Shown here: piece after piece, positions 1 through 6,403 of the stretch
Layout: each line of letters opens with the position of its first letter
Position numbering within the stretch: the first letter of the stretch is position 1
NCBI GenBank assembly: GCA_021800315.1
Contig: JAJYZD010000180.1
Coordinates: 1-7,837, forward strand
Direction: 5' to 3'
Source of the DNA: Bacillota bacterium
GTDB taxonomy: Bacteria > Bacillota > Desulfotomaculia > Desulfotomaculales > JAJYZD01
DNA: 7,837 bases
Made by a program: the position numbers and the translations under genes
The notes under the pieces: model-generated
What the model was told of the DNA's origin: nothing
Databases searched by the model: none
Seen by the model: only the letters and a program-made list of their open reading frames with translations

Positions 1-476
1 CCTAATTTGCGAAGCTCTGCATAATATACGGTCTTCCCAATTTCCACAGTGGAGAAATACTTTCCGTATCGCTTGTTATAGTGGTCGAATCTTACGTCCT
101 CTACGATAAAATGGGTAACAGGGAAAAGCCTACAAAGTTCCTTGATTATCGCCAACCTAAATTGAACCTTCGCTAACTGGGACGGAGCGATCCAATCAGG
201 CCCCTGACTTCTCGGACGGCAGGGACGACGCCTCGTATTCCGAAATCGTCTTGCCCTGCGAAGGTTCTTTCGTGACTCCATTTTCTCGTGAACCTTGCGG
301 GGTAACACCGTCATCATCCGAAGTTGAACATACTTGCAACCTAACGCAAAACCATCGAACTTTGAACCGGGGTCATTTGCCAAGATGAAAGGCTGATTCG
401 CATTGTAACCAGAATTTACTTCGATGAGAAGCTGTAAATAGAATAAGCCTAACTTACTCGCCAGGTTCCGGATCAT
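1..476 (-). CDS. RRXRR / IscB-like RuvC-fold nuclease, partial (3' end outside window)
   Basis: An open frame of 158 codons runs from ATG 476 to the left edge without a stop. It shows a RuvC-I-like motif NDPGSKFDG with the catalytic-type Asp at residue 35, an Arg-rich bridge-helix segment (residues about 69-84, containing RKNLRRARRFRNTRRR), the segment WIAPSQL at 95-101, a RuvC-II-like FIVEDVRFD with Glu126, and FSTVEIGK at 141-148. This order is that of RRXRR-domain proteins related to IscB, the RNA-guided nuclease ancestor of Cas9. The segment after FIVED resembles the HNH-less branch, but the C-terminus is not visible. The frame is the same as rsmI and opens right after the rsmI TGA. The N-terminal segment seen before KLGLFYLQLL in relatives is missing or reduced to about seven residues, and no strong ribosome site precedes ATG 476, so the gene may be 5'-truncated or decayed. 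Base composition is clearly AT-richer than its neighbours, suggesting transfer. Confidence 0.72.
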   Translation of the reverse strand, partial: MIRNLASKLGLFYLQLLIEVNSGYNANQPFILANDPGSKFDGFALGCKYVQLRMMTVLPRKVHEKMESRKNLRRARRFRNTRRRPCRPRSQGPDWIAPSQLAKVQFRLAIIKELCRLFPVTHFIVEDVRFDHYNKRYGKYFSTVEIGKTVYYAELRKL

Positions 477-494
477 GGCGAACCTTGACCGCCT

Positions 495-1382
495 TCAGTC
501 ATCCTGATGCTGGATATTGCCGTCCCTGGCCACCGCGGCGTAAACCTCCCGCTTGGGCAGGCCGAGCAGGGCCGCCGTCTCCTTGACGGCGCTCTTCCGG
601 TCCATTCCTTCGGCCACCAGGCGGGTGAACACAGCCGGGATGTCCGCCGGACCGGCGGGCGCCGCCGCGGGCTGCCGTCCGCCCAAGACCAGGGTGAATT
701 CGCCGCGGGGCGCCTTGACCGTGAAGTGGTCCAAAACCTCGTTGAGAGAACCCCGGACCACCTCTTCGAACTGTTTGGTCAGTTCCCGGGCCGCCGCCAT
801 TCTCCGGTCGGGCATCACCCGTACCAGGTCGGCCAGGGTGCGCAGCAGGCGGTGGGGCGCCTCGTAGAGGATGACCGTCCTCTCCTCGCGCGCGACGGCC
901 GCGATCCTCTCCTTCCTCGCCCGGCCGGAGGCCGGCAGGAACCCCTCGAACACAAAACGCTCCGTGGGCAGCCCGGAAACCGCCAGGGCGGTCAGGGCGG
1001 CCGAGGGGCCGGGCAGGGCCACCACCCGGAAACCGCCGGCCAGGGCCGTTACGACCAGTTCGGCGCCGGGGTCGGAGACGCCGGGTTGGCCGGCGTCCGA
1101 GACCACCGCTATTCTCTTGCCGGCGGTCAGCAGGCTCCGTATGTACTCTCCCTTGACCCGCAGGTTGTGGGCGTGGTAACTGGTGGTGGGAACGTGGATG
1201 TCGTAGCGGCTGAGCAGTTTGCGGGTATGCCGGGTGTCCTCGCAGGCGATGAGGTCCGCCTCCCGCAGGACGGAAAGTGAGCGCAGGGTGATATCCTCCA
1301 GGTTGCCGATCGGGGTGGCCACAAGGAAAAGAACGCCGTCGCTCAAGGCTGCGGCCGCCTCCGGCGCAACAGGGACACGCAC
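495..1382 (-). CDS. rsmI: 16S rRNA (cytidine(1402)-2'-O)-methyltransferase RsmI
   Basis: RsmI transfers a methyl group from S-adenosylmethionine to the 2'-O of C1402 in 16S rRNA, near the ribosomal P site. The tetrapyrrole-methylase-type fold is recognisable from LFLVATPIGNLEDITLRSL (residues 18-36), ACEDTRHTRKLL (46-57), VVSDAGQPGVSDPG (93-106), ALPGPSA and the ELTKQFEEVVRG segment. The C-terminal extension ends with LPKREVYAAVA as in the family. The usual SDAGTP motif has Gln in place of Thr (residue 99, codon CAA). Two starts are possible: GTG 1382, with GGAGGGG about 11 bases upstream, or TTG 1346, which overlaps the yabA stop as TTGA, has GGAGG at 1358-1362 and gives the family-like N-terminus MSDGVLFLVATP. 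It is the last core gene of the cluster; the partial RRXRR gene follows at once. Confidence 0.95.
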   Translation of the reverse strand: MRVPVAPEAAAALSDGVLFLVATPIGNLEDITLRSLSVLREADLIACEDTRHTRKLLSRYDIHVPTTSYHAHNLRVKGEYIRSLLTAGKRIAVVSDAGQPGVSDPGAELVVTALAGGFRVVALPGPSAALTALAVSGLPTERFVFEGFLPASGRARKERIAAVAREERTVILYEAPHRLLRTLADLVRVMPDRRMAAARELTKQFEEVVRGSLNEVLDHFTVKAPRGEFTLVLGGRQPAAAPAGPADIPAVFTRLVAEGMDRKSAVKETAALLGLPKREVYAAVARDGNIQHQDD

Positions 1383-1717
1383 AAAAGGCAGCCCCCCTCC
1401 AGACGTTTGCCGAAATAAAGCTGGCAGACGTGGAAACCGTCCCGGTACAACTCGGACAGGTGATCCTCCCGGGCCGCGGTTTCGGAGGGAGCCACGCCCA
1501 GAGCCAGACGGCGGCGCAACGATTTGTTTTCACTTTCCATCAAACGGGCCTTCTCTTTCAGGCGCCTGATTTCCAGCGCCAGTTCCGCGACCTCGTTTTC
1601 CAGTACGCCGAGGGCCGCACCCAGGGCCGACACGCCCCCGTCCTGCGGGGATGCGCCCCGCCAGCGCCGCACCCTCCTCAATCCGGGGGATACGGGAGTA
1701 CTCCTTCTTTTTATCAT
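1343..1717 (-). CDS. yabA: Replication initiation control protein YabA
   Basis: YabA binds DnaA and the sliding clamp DnaN and restrains re-initiation at oriC in Firmicutes. The 124-residue product has a leucine-zipper-like coiled coil at about residues 35-72 (VLENEVAELALEIRRLKEKA) and the C-terminal zinc site: HVC (His96, Cys98) and CLLC (Cys110, Cys113), flanked by LSELYRDGF and YFGKR as in the family. ATG 1717 shares its A with the ricT TGA (TGATG) and has AAGGAG eight bases upstream, so this start is well supported; a TTG one codon earlier is also in frame. This leaves an unusual basic N-terminal extension of about 28 residues before the coiled coil. A GTG at 1633 would give the short form without it, but its ribosome site is poor. 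Translation is probably coupled to ricT. Confidence 0.93.
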   Translation of the reverse strand: MIKRRSTPVSPGLRRVRRWRGASPQDGGVSALGAALGVLENEVAELALEIRRLKEKARLMESENKSLRRRLALGVAPSETAAREDHLSELYRDGFHVCQLYFGKRLEGGCLLCVSLLRRRRPQP

Positions 1718-2532
1718 CAACCCTGCTCCTTGTGCTTCACAGTGACCGCCCCCACCTGGTATTCACGCACCAGCCTGGATTCCTTCAGTTCCACGCTGAC
1801 CGTCTTCTTGAAGATATTGATGCCGGTGATCCTGCCTTCCCCGTCCGCCGTGGTTACCTTGCTGCCCGCTTCCGGAAAACCCACCTTTTCCCGCTCGTAG
1901 GTGTCGTTTTCATACTTCAGGCAGCACATCAGGCGGCCGCAGATACCGGAAATCTTGGTGGGATTTAAGGACAGGTTCTGGTCTTTGGCCATGCGGATGG
2001 ACACCGAGGTGAAGTCGGCCAGCCAGGCGTGGCAGCACAGTTCACGTCCGCAGCAGCCCAACCCGCCGATGAGCTTGGCCTCGTCCCGCACCCCGATCTG
2101 CCGCAACTCGATCCTGGTCCGGAACACGTTGGCCAAGTCCTTGACCAACTCCCGGAAATCTATCCTGCCGTCGGCCGTAAAGTAGAAGACGATCTTGCTG
2201 CTGTCGAAGGAGTATTCCACCCCGATAAGCTTCATCGGCAGGTTGTGGGCCTCGATCTTCCTGCGGGCGATTTGATGCGCTTCGTCTTCCTTGCCCCGGT
2301 TGCGGACCAGTTGTTCCATGTCGGCGGGGGAAGCCTTGCGCACCACCTTTTTCAGCGGCTTGACCACCTCGGCGTCGGGGAGTTCCGCCGTGGGCGTCAC
2401 AACCGTGCCCATCTCCACCCCCCGGGTGGTTTCCACGATTATGCAGTCACCCGGTGCCAGGGTCAGTTCGTTAGGATCGAAATGATAGATCTTGCCCGCT
2501 TTTTTGAACCTGATTCCGGTCACCAGGGCCAT
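1717..2532 (-). CDS. ricT: PSP1-domain protein RicT (YaaT)
   Basis: RicT (YaaT) is a subunit of the RicA-RicF-RicT complex, which in Bacillus carries [4Fe-4S] clusters, works with RNase Y in mRNA maturation and promotes sporulation, competence and biofilm formation. The 271-residue product carries the PSP1 region with the family cysteine clusters GLGCCGRELCC (Cys160, 161, 166, 167) and ISGICGRLMCCLKYE (Cys198, 203, 204). The N-terminus is the typical beta-rich GIRFKKAGKIYHFDP. ATG 2532 is preceded by GAGGAGG eight bases upstream, overlapping the holB stop. Genes are tightly packed: 13 bases after holB, and a TGATG overlap with yabA. The position between holB and yabA is the usual one in Firmicutes. 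Whether RicA and RicF are present cannot be seen here. Confidence 0.94.
   Translation of the reverse strand: MALVTGIRFKKAGKIYHFDPNELTLAPGDCIIVETTRGVEMGTVVTPTAELPDAEVVKPLKKVVRKASPADMEQLVRNRGKEDEAHQIARRKIEAHNLPMKLIGVEYSFDSSKIVFYFTADGRIDFRELVKDLANVFRTRIELRQIGVRDEAKLIGGLGCCGRELCCHAWLADFTSVSIRMAKDQNLSLNPTKISGICGRLMCCLKYENDTYEREKVGFPEAGSKVTTADGEGRITGINIFKKTVSVELKESRLVREYQVGAVTVKHKEQG
1726..1731 (-). promoter_or_regulatory. Ribosome binding site of yabA
   Basis: AAGGAG on the minus strand, eight bases before ATG 1717 and inside the last codons of ricT. It supports the upstream start and so the N-terminal extension of YabA. Confidence 0.75.
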
Positions 2533-2545
2533 AAACTGTTCCTCC

Positions 2546-3367
2546 TCAGGCCTCGCCGGCCAGATGCAGAAAGAGGCTGTCCAGCATAAGGCGTGTATTG
2601 GCGTTGGCGGCCAGGTGCCGTTTGGCTGTTTCCACCCGGTCCAGGCATCTGGCCAGGTCCCTGGTCCGCCACGCCCCGGTTGTCTCTTCCCATGGTGACG
2701 GATCCGTATTACCGGTCTCGGACCCCACCACCCGGTTCCGGTAGAATAGAGCCAACTGGTCCAAAAACCGTCCGGCCACCTTTTTATCTTCGGCCAGACT
2801 TTCCCCCAGTTTCAGCAAGGAAGCGATATCCCGCGAGCCCCAGGCGGCCATGAACTCCGACAGCCGCTCCACCAGCGGATCTTCCGCTTCCGCCGGCGCG
2901 GTTACGAAAAACTTCTGGCAACGCGACACCACGGTGGGCAACAGCCCTTCCCCGCTGTCCGCCACCAGGATAAAGAAAACATTGTCAACGGGTTCTTCCA
3001 GGGACTTTAACAGACAGTTGGCCGCATCGTCGGTCATTTTATGGGCTTCGTTTACAATGAATACCTTGCGGCCGGCCTGGTACGGTGCCAAACAGGCGGA
3101 CCTCTGCAATTCCCGGATCTGTTCGATCTTTATGGAAGCCGAAGCCGGCGCCACCACCGTCAGGTCGGGGTGGAAGCCAGCCCCCACCTGCCGGCAGTCC
3201 GGGCAGCGGCCGCAGGCCAGGGCACCGTCGGGAGCCCGGCACAAAAGCAGCCCGGCCAGGTTTTGGGCCAGGGGCCAAGCGTTCTGCCCCAGGAAAAGGT
3301 GGGCATGCGACAGACGGCCCCCCGCGAGCGCCGACTGAAAAAAACCGGCCACCCCTTCAAAATCCAT
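2546..3367 (-). CDS. holB: DNA polymerase III subunit delta' (clamp loader), degenerate Walker A
   Basis: Delta' is the stator of the clamp loader that places the beta clamp on DNA. Evidence: LSHAHLFLG near the N-terminus, the four-Cys zinc module (Cys43, 52, 55, 58; ACGRCPDCRQ), FHPDL, IKIEQIRELQ, the Walker B-like KVFIVNEAHKMTDDAANCLLKSLEEP (two stretches, residues 101-126), and the SRC trans-acting Arg motif at 148-150. The C-terminal collar helices match the family only loosely. The usual P-loop (GPxGxGK) is replaced by GQNAWPLAQ, so the subunit probably binds no ATP; loss of the P-loop is known for delta' of E. coli but is unusual for Gram-positives. At 273 residues it is shorter than the common length of about 320-330. 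ATG 3367 lies 21 bases after the decarboxylase stop. tmk and yaaQ, commonly just upstream in Firmicutes, are not here. Confidence 0.92.
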   Translation of the reverse strand: MDFEGVAGFFQSALAGGRLSHAHLFLGQNAWPLAQNLAGLLLCRAPDGALACGRCPDCRQVGAGFHPDLTVVAPASASIKIEQIRELQRSACLAPYQAGRKVFIVNEAHKMTDDAANCLLKSLEEPVDNVFFILVADSGEGLLPTVVSRCQKFFVTAPAEAEDPLVERLSEFMAAWGSRDIASLLKLGESLAEDKKVAGRFLDQLALFYRNRVVGSETGNTDPSPWEETTGAWRTRDLARCLDRVETAKRHLAANANTRLMLDSLFLHLAGEA

Positions 3368-3388
3368 GGCTGAATCTTCCCCCGTGTC

Positions 3389-4813
3389 TCAAAAGTCAAC
3401 CACCCGGACCGTACGCAGGGTTGCGTCCGCCGCTCCGTGCACGGACAGGCCCAGATCACCCGCCCGGGCCAGATATTCCACTATCCCGGAAGTTATCTCC
3501 TCGCCCGGACAGACTGTAATCAGGCCCGGCGGGTGCACGGCGATCAACTCGGCACTGACCAGGCCGGCGGCTTGGGACAATTCCACCCGCCGCCAGGCGG
3601 CCGACCAGGCCGCCCGCGGTCCCAGCCGCTTGACCGGTCGGGGCGGCCAAGCCGCCGGGGAGGACAATGGTTTCCGCCCTTCCCGCCGGCACAGGTCTCC
3701 CAGCGCCGTAGCCAGCCCCAGCCCGTCCTCCCGCGTGGTGCCGATCCCCAAAACGGCCAGGATCAAGTCGGGGGTGGCCAGTTCCACCCTGACCCGGTAA
3801 CGCTCCCAGAGAACCCGGGCCGCTTCCCATCCGGTCAACCCGGTACCCCTGGTCGCCACCACCACCCGGGTGGGATCGAGAAAACCATCCGGCACGTCCC
3901 CGGGCCCCAGCACTGCCAGGCCCGGACACCGGGCCAGCCTGCGACGCAAGACGTCCGCGAGGTCCAGGGCCTCCTCCAGCCTGGCCCGCCCTTCCCGCAC
4001 CAGGTCGCGGCGGGCCAGGTCGAGAGAGGCGAGGAGGGGAAACGAAGGACTGGTGGTCTGGGTCAGGTTAAAGGCGCTCGCGAGGCGCCCGGCATCCAGG
4101 ACGCCCCTCCCCAGGTGCAGCATGGCCGCCTGGGTCAGTGCTCCGCCCGTCTTATGAGTGCTCTGCACCGCGCCATCCGCCCCGCAGGCCATGGCGTCGG
4201 GCGGCAGGCCGGGATGGAAGCGCAGGTGGGCCCCGTGCGCCTCGTCCACCAGCATGGGTGCGCCCGCCCCGTGGGCCAACGCGGTAAGAGCCTTCAGGTC
4301 GCCGGCCAGGCCGCAATAGGTGGGACGCACCATTAAAACGGCAGCCGACCGGTGGTTGGCCAAAGTTGCGGCCAGGCACCGAGGCTCGACCCACCCGCTC
4401 AAATTGAACTCCGGCAAATGAACCGGGTCCACCCAGACCGGATCGGCACCGCTGAAAATCAGGGCCGCGCAAACCGACCGGTGGATGTTCCTGGGCAGTA
4501 TCAACTCGCGGCCGGGAACCGCCAGGATCAGGGACTGCAGGCCCCCGGTGCTGCCGTTGACCAGGAAAAACGTGCGGTCCGCCCCGTAGGCCCGGGCCGC
4601 CAACTCCTGGGCCCTTTCTATAGGCCCCCGGGGACAGTGCAGGTCGTCCAGGCCCGGAAGTTCGGTCAGGTCCAGGTGGTAGACCCCCTGGAGTTGCTCA
4701 CCGCCGCGGGGCGCCTTTTGCCGGTGGGCGGGCACGTGCAGCCAGCAAGCCTGTCTCCCGGCCACCCGGCGGACAGCATCGTAAAGAGGAGCATCTTCCT
4801 GCGCGTCCCGCAC
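3389..4813 (-). CDS. Orn/Lys/Arg decarboxylase-like PLP enzyme (fold type I)
   Basis: The 474-residue protein belongs to the group I PLP-dependent decarboxylases for arginine, lysine or ornithine (YaaO/SpeA-like). Visible landmarks from the GTG 4813 start: APLYDAV at the N-terminus, HVPAHRQKAPRG (27-38), LTELPGLDDLHCPRGPI, the phosphate-binding NGSTGG (86-91), LVDEAHGAH (188-196) with the PLP-contacting Asp, and STHKTGGALTQ with the Schiff-base Lys221. The usual PGHKxG motif reads PAHRQK here, so substrate specificity or activity may differ; I would not assign arginine rather than lysine. I chose GTG 4813 because AGAGG lies eight bases upstream and the product then begins like the family; ATG 4864 would add 17 residues but has no clear ribosome site. 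It sits between gin and holB and probably heads the housekeeping cluster. Confidence 0.88.
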   Translation of the reverse strand: MRDAQEDAPLYDAVRRVAGRQACWLHVPAHRQKAPRGGEQLQGVYHLDLTELPGLDDLHCPRGPIERAQELAARAYGADRTFFLVNGSTGGLQSLILAVPGRELILPRNIHRSVCAALIFSGADPVWVDPVHLPEFNLSGWVEPRCLAATLANHRSAAVLMVRPTYCGLAGDLKALTALAHGAGAPMLVDEAHGAHLRFHPGLPPDAMACGADGAVQSTHKTGGALTQAAMLHLGRGVLDAGRLASAFNLTQTTSPSFPLLASLDLARRDLVREGRARLEEALDLADVLRRRLARCPGLAVLGPGDVPDGFLDPTRVVVATRGTGLTGWEAARVLWERYRVRVELATPDLILAVLGIGTTREDGLGLATALGDLCRREGRKPLSSPAAWPPRPVKRLGPRAAWSAAWRRVELSQAAGLVSAELIAVHPPGLITVCPGEEITSGIVEYLARAGDLGLSVHGAADATLRTVRVVDF

Positions 4814-5099
4814 GTTTAAGTCCTCTCTTCTGGGTGAAGGCCGCCCCTGCCCGTATTCTACCATGTACAGGACACGCGGGCAACCAGATTGGGGCCGCCG
4901 GCGGGCGGGTTAACGGAGACAGGATTTTTTTCAGGTTCAGCCGGAGGTTTTCATATGCCGGATCACCGCAGGACGAGTTTACCAGGAGGCTTTCGCAGCC
5001 GCTGCAGATGAGGCGGCCGCGGACGAAAATACCCCGCACCTCAGTCCGCCGGCATATCATGCACTTTCGCCACACGAGCACATTGACCACGTTTATCAC
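4698..5099 (-). CDS. csfB: Gin/CsfB family inhibitor of sigma factors, with long or frameshifted C-terminus
   Basis: Gin (CsfB) is a small zinc protein of endospore formers that binds sigma-G, and sigma-E in the mother cell, to prevent premature activity. The first 60 residues match closely: CMICRR and ICSGCE form the two Cys pairs, joined by GIFVRGRL, then SLLV, DPAYENL and NLKKI. Family members are about 60-65 residues, but here the frame continues for another 73 residues, rich in Pro, Arg and Ala, into the decarboxylase gene. An A7 run at 4925-4931 sits exactly at the family end: with six A bases the frame would stop at TAA 4910-4912 and give a normal length. Start is uncertain: GTG 5099 is the longest, GTG 5090 has GGTGAT close upstream, and GTG 5081 and 5075 are also in frame. 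A sigma-F/G-like promoter lies just upstream. Confidence 0.83.
   Translation of the reverse strand: MINVVNVLVWRKCMICRRTEVRGIFVRGRLICSGCESLLVNSSCGDPAYENLRLNLKKILSPLTRPPAAPIWLPACPVHGRIRAGAAFTQKRGLKRAGRAGRCSSLRCCPPGGRETGLLAARARPPAKGAPRR
4821..4829 (-). promoter_or_regulatory. Ribosome binding site of the decarboxylase gene
   Basis: AAGAGAGGA on the minus strand, with the AGAGG core eight bases before GTG 4813. It favours the shorter N-terminus over ATG 4864. Confidence 0.6.
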
Positions 5100-5107
5100 C
5101 CGCTATA

Positions 5108-5137
5108 GATTATGGCCGGGAACTTCGGGCGGTAACC
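5108..5137 (-). promoter_or_regulatory. Forespore (sigma-F/sigma-G type) promoter of gin
   Basis: On the minus strand the -35-like GGTTA (5133-5137) is followed after exactly 15 bases by GGCCATAATC (5108-5117). This fits the sigma-F/G pattern GYWTA-N15-GGNNANANTW with one mismatch in each box. csfB of Bacillus subtilis is known to be sigma-F dependent. The inferred transcript start would fall near 5101, so GTG 5099 would be almost leaderless and a later GTG may be used. Confidence 0.55.
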
Positions 5138-5139
5138 GC

Positions 5140-5154
5140 GCCCCGGCCCGGGGC
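5140..5154 (-). other. GC-rich hairpin between ATPase gene and gin
   Basis: A perfect 6-bp stem GCCCCG/CGGGGC with a three-base loop lies 23 bases after the ATPase stop and just upstream of the gin promoter. There is no U-tract, so it is not a standard intrinsic terminator; it may still separate the two transcripts. Confidence 0.35.
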
Positions 5155-5177
5155 GACAACGCCTTTACCGTGCGGGA

Positions 5178-6320
5178 TCACGGCACCTGCTCACGGACGA
5201 AGTCCGCAAACAGGCGGTGGTACATTTCGTAGCGGCCCCGCTCCACTTTGACCAGCAGGTTTTTCCGGACCAGCCTCTGCAAAAGGCTCCTGCGGCCCTC
5301 GCCGATTTCTTGCCCGGAGGCCAACGCCCGAAGTACTTCGCGTTCCGCATTGGTCGCGGTTGCCCACTCGCTTTGGAACTTGTCGATCTCCAGGTGGCGT
5401 AGAACAGTGGGCCACACGTTTTCGCACAGCCTTTTGTCAATGTTCTGCAGATTTTGTTTCCTGGCTTGCTCCACCAGGTCCCGCATGACAAAAGCGACGA
5501 AATAGGGGTGGCCGCCCGTACGTTCCCAGATAAACCCTACGGTTTCGTCGGGCACCTTGAAGCCGGCACCGACCTGGATGAGGGGCTGACGCACGGCGTC
5601 GGCGGTATCTTCCAGCCCAAATTCCCTGAGCGGCAGGTGTTCGAAGAAACGGGTCACCGGTTCGGCCGTCTCCCTGACCTCGCCGAAAAGGCCGGCCGGT
5701 CCAGTTATAACCAGCCCGAAGCGGCTTCCGTACATCTGCAGGTCCTGGAATACGGCCCGCAGGATCATGAGAGCCTGGGCATCGAGGATTTGAAGCAGGT
5801 TGGCGTCGTCCAGAATCAGGAGCAGGGTGTAGCCGGCCGGCTCCAAAATCCTTTCCCAAACGCGCCGCAGGCTCGTCCGGAGCAGTTCCGCGGCGGAGGC
5901 CGCATCGTCCTCACTTCTCCGTCCGCGGCGTAAGGACAACCCGGGAGCGCTCACCTGTACGGTCCACCGGTCCAATTCGGCGCGCACGGCCTCCGACCAG
6001 TTGGAAACGCTGAGAACTTCCTCTCTGACGTTGCCGATTAAGGCCCTGGCGAAGCCGGCCATCGATCCATAGCCGGTAGTGCAACTGACGAATACCGCTC
6101 TGGCCGGAAGGTCCGACTCCGCCGCCATGTCCTTCAGCCGGCGCACCAGGCTGCTCTTGCCGATGCCCCAGGGGCCGAGCACCGCCGCGTTCCAGGGCCC
6201 GGGGCCATCGGGAGAAAGGCTGGGCAGAAGGCCCTGGGCGAACCACTCCTGTTCCCGCAACCGGTTGGCGAAGAATTTGCTTTCGGCTGGGTAGTGTGGA
6301 TTAAAAGGGTTTACCAACAT
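5178..6320 (-). CDS. AAA / ORC-Cdc6-like ATP-binding protein of unknown role
   Basis: The 380-residue protein is a P-loop ATPase. It begins VNPFNPHYPAESKFF, as is common in AAA_16/ORC-like bacterial ATPases, then has Walker A GPWGIGKSSL (49-58), a hydrophobic Walker B LLLILDD (166-172), a central helical region, FEHLPLREFGLEDT, the ERTGGHPYFVAFVMRDLVE segment typical of this ATPase class, and a probable winged-helix end (NAEREVLRALAS to GRYEMYHRLFADFV, about 310-378). No signal peptide or membrane segment is seen. ATG 6320 was chosen because AAGGGGAG lies six bases upstream and a good sigma-A promoter lies about 52 bases upstream; the frame is open farther upstream, but those codons cover that promoter. 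It is a single-gene unit, divergent from the ABM/regulator pair. Such ATPases occur as orphan signalling NTPases and in mobile or defence islands; nothing here fixes the role. Confidence 0.8.
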   Translation of the reverse strand: MLVNPFNPHYPAESKFFANRLREQEWFAQGLLPSLSPDGPGPWNAAVLGPWGIGKSSLVRRLKDMAAESDLPARAVFVSCTTGYGSMAGFARALIGNVREEVLSVSNWSEAVRAELDRWTVQVSAPGLSLRRGRRSEDDAASAAELLRTSLRRVWERILEPAGYTLLLILDDANLLQILDAQALMILRAVFQDLQMYGSRFGLVITGPAGLFGEVRETAEPVTRFFEHLPLREFGLEDTADAVRQPLIQVGAGFKVPDETVGFIWERTGGHPYFVAFVMRDLVEQARKQNLQNIDKRLCENVWPTVLRHLEIDKFQSEWATATNAEREVLRALASGQEIGEGRRSLLQRLVRKNLLVKVERGRYEMYHRLFADFVREQVP

Positions 6321-6326
6321 ATAGGT

Positions 6327-6334
6327 CTCCCCTT
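6327..6334 (-). promoter_or_regulatory. Ribosome binding site of the ATPase gene
   Basis: AAGGGGAG on the minus strand, six bases before ATG 6320. It decides this start against the open frame that extends about 80 codons farther upstream. Confidence 0.75.
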
Positions 6335-6371
6335 CGGAACAAATCTGACAAATGTTACAAACCTTGTACCA

Positions 6372-6400
6372 AGTATATTCTTTCGTTATTTCCGTGTCAA
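6372..6400 (-). promoter_or_regulatory. Sigma-A promoter of the ATPase gene
   Basis: On the minus strand, TTGACA (6395-6400, perfect -35) is followed after exactly 17 bases by TATACT (6372-6377, five of six -10 matches). The region is AT-rich. The transcript would start near 6365, leaving a leader of about 45 bases before ATG 6320. Confidence 0.78.
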
Positions 6401-6403
6401 CTG

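Noticed and set aside
499..1533. Long open frames antisense or out of frame to rsmI and yabA (for example 499-1533 minus and 507-1280 plus)
   Set aside because: They are Arg/Gly/Pro-rich translations without family motifs, created by the GC-rich codon use of rsmI.
3437..4336. 299-codon plus-strand frame opposite the decarboxylase gene
   Set aside because: It is low-complexity (Gln/Pro/Gly/Arg), has no domain, and lies fully opposite a gene with clear PLP-enzyme motifs.
5161..5178. Small stem CCGTG/CACGG at the ATPase stop as terminator
   Set aside because: Only five pairs with a six-base loop and no U-tract; too weak to call.
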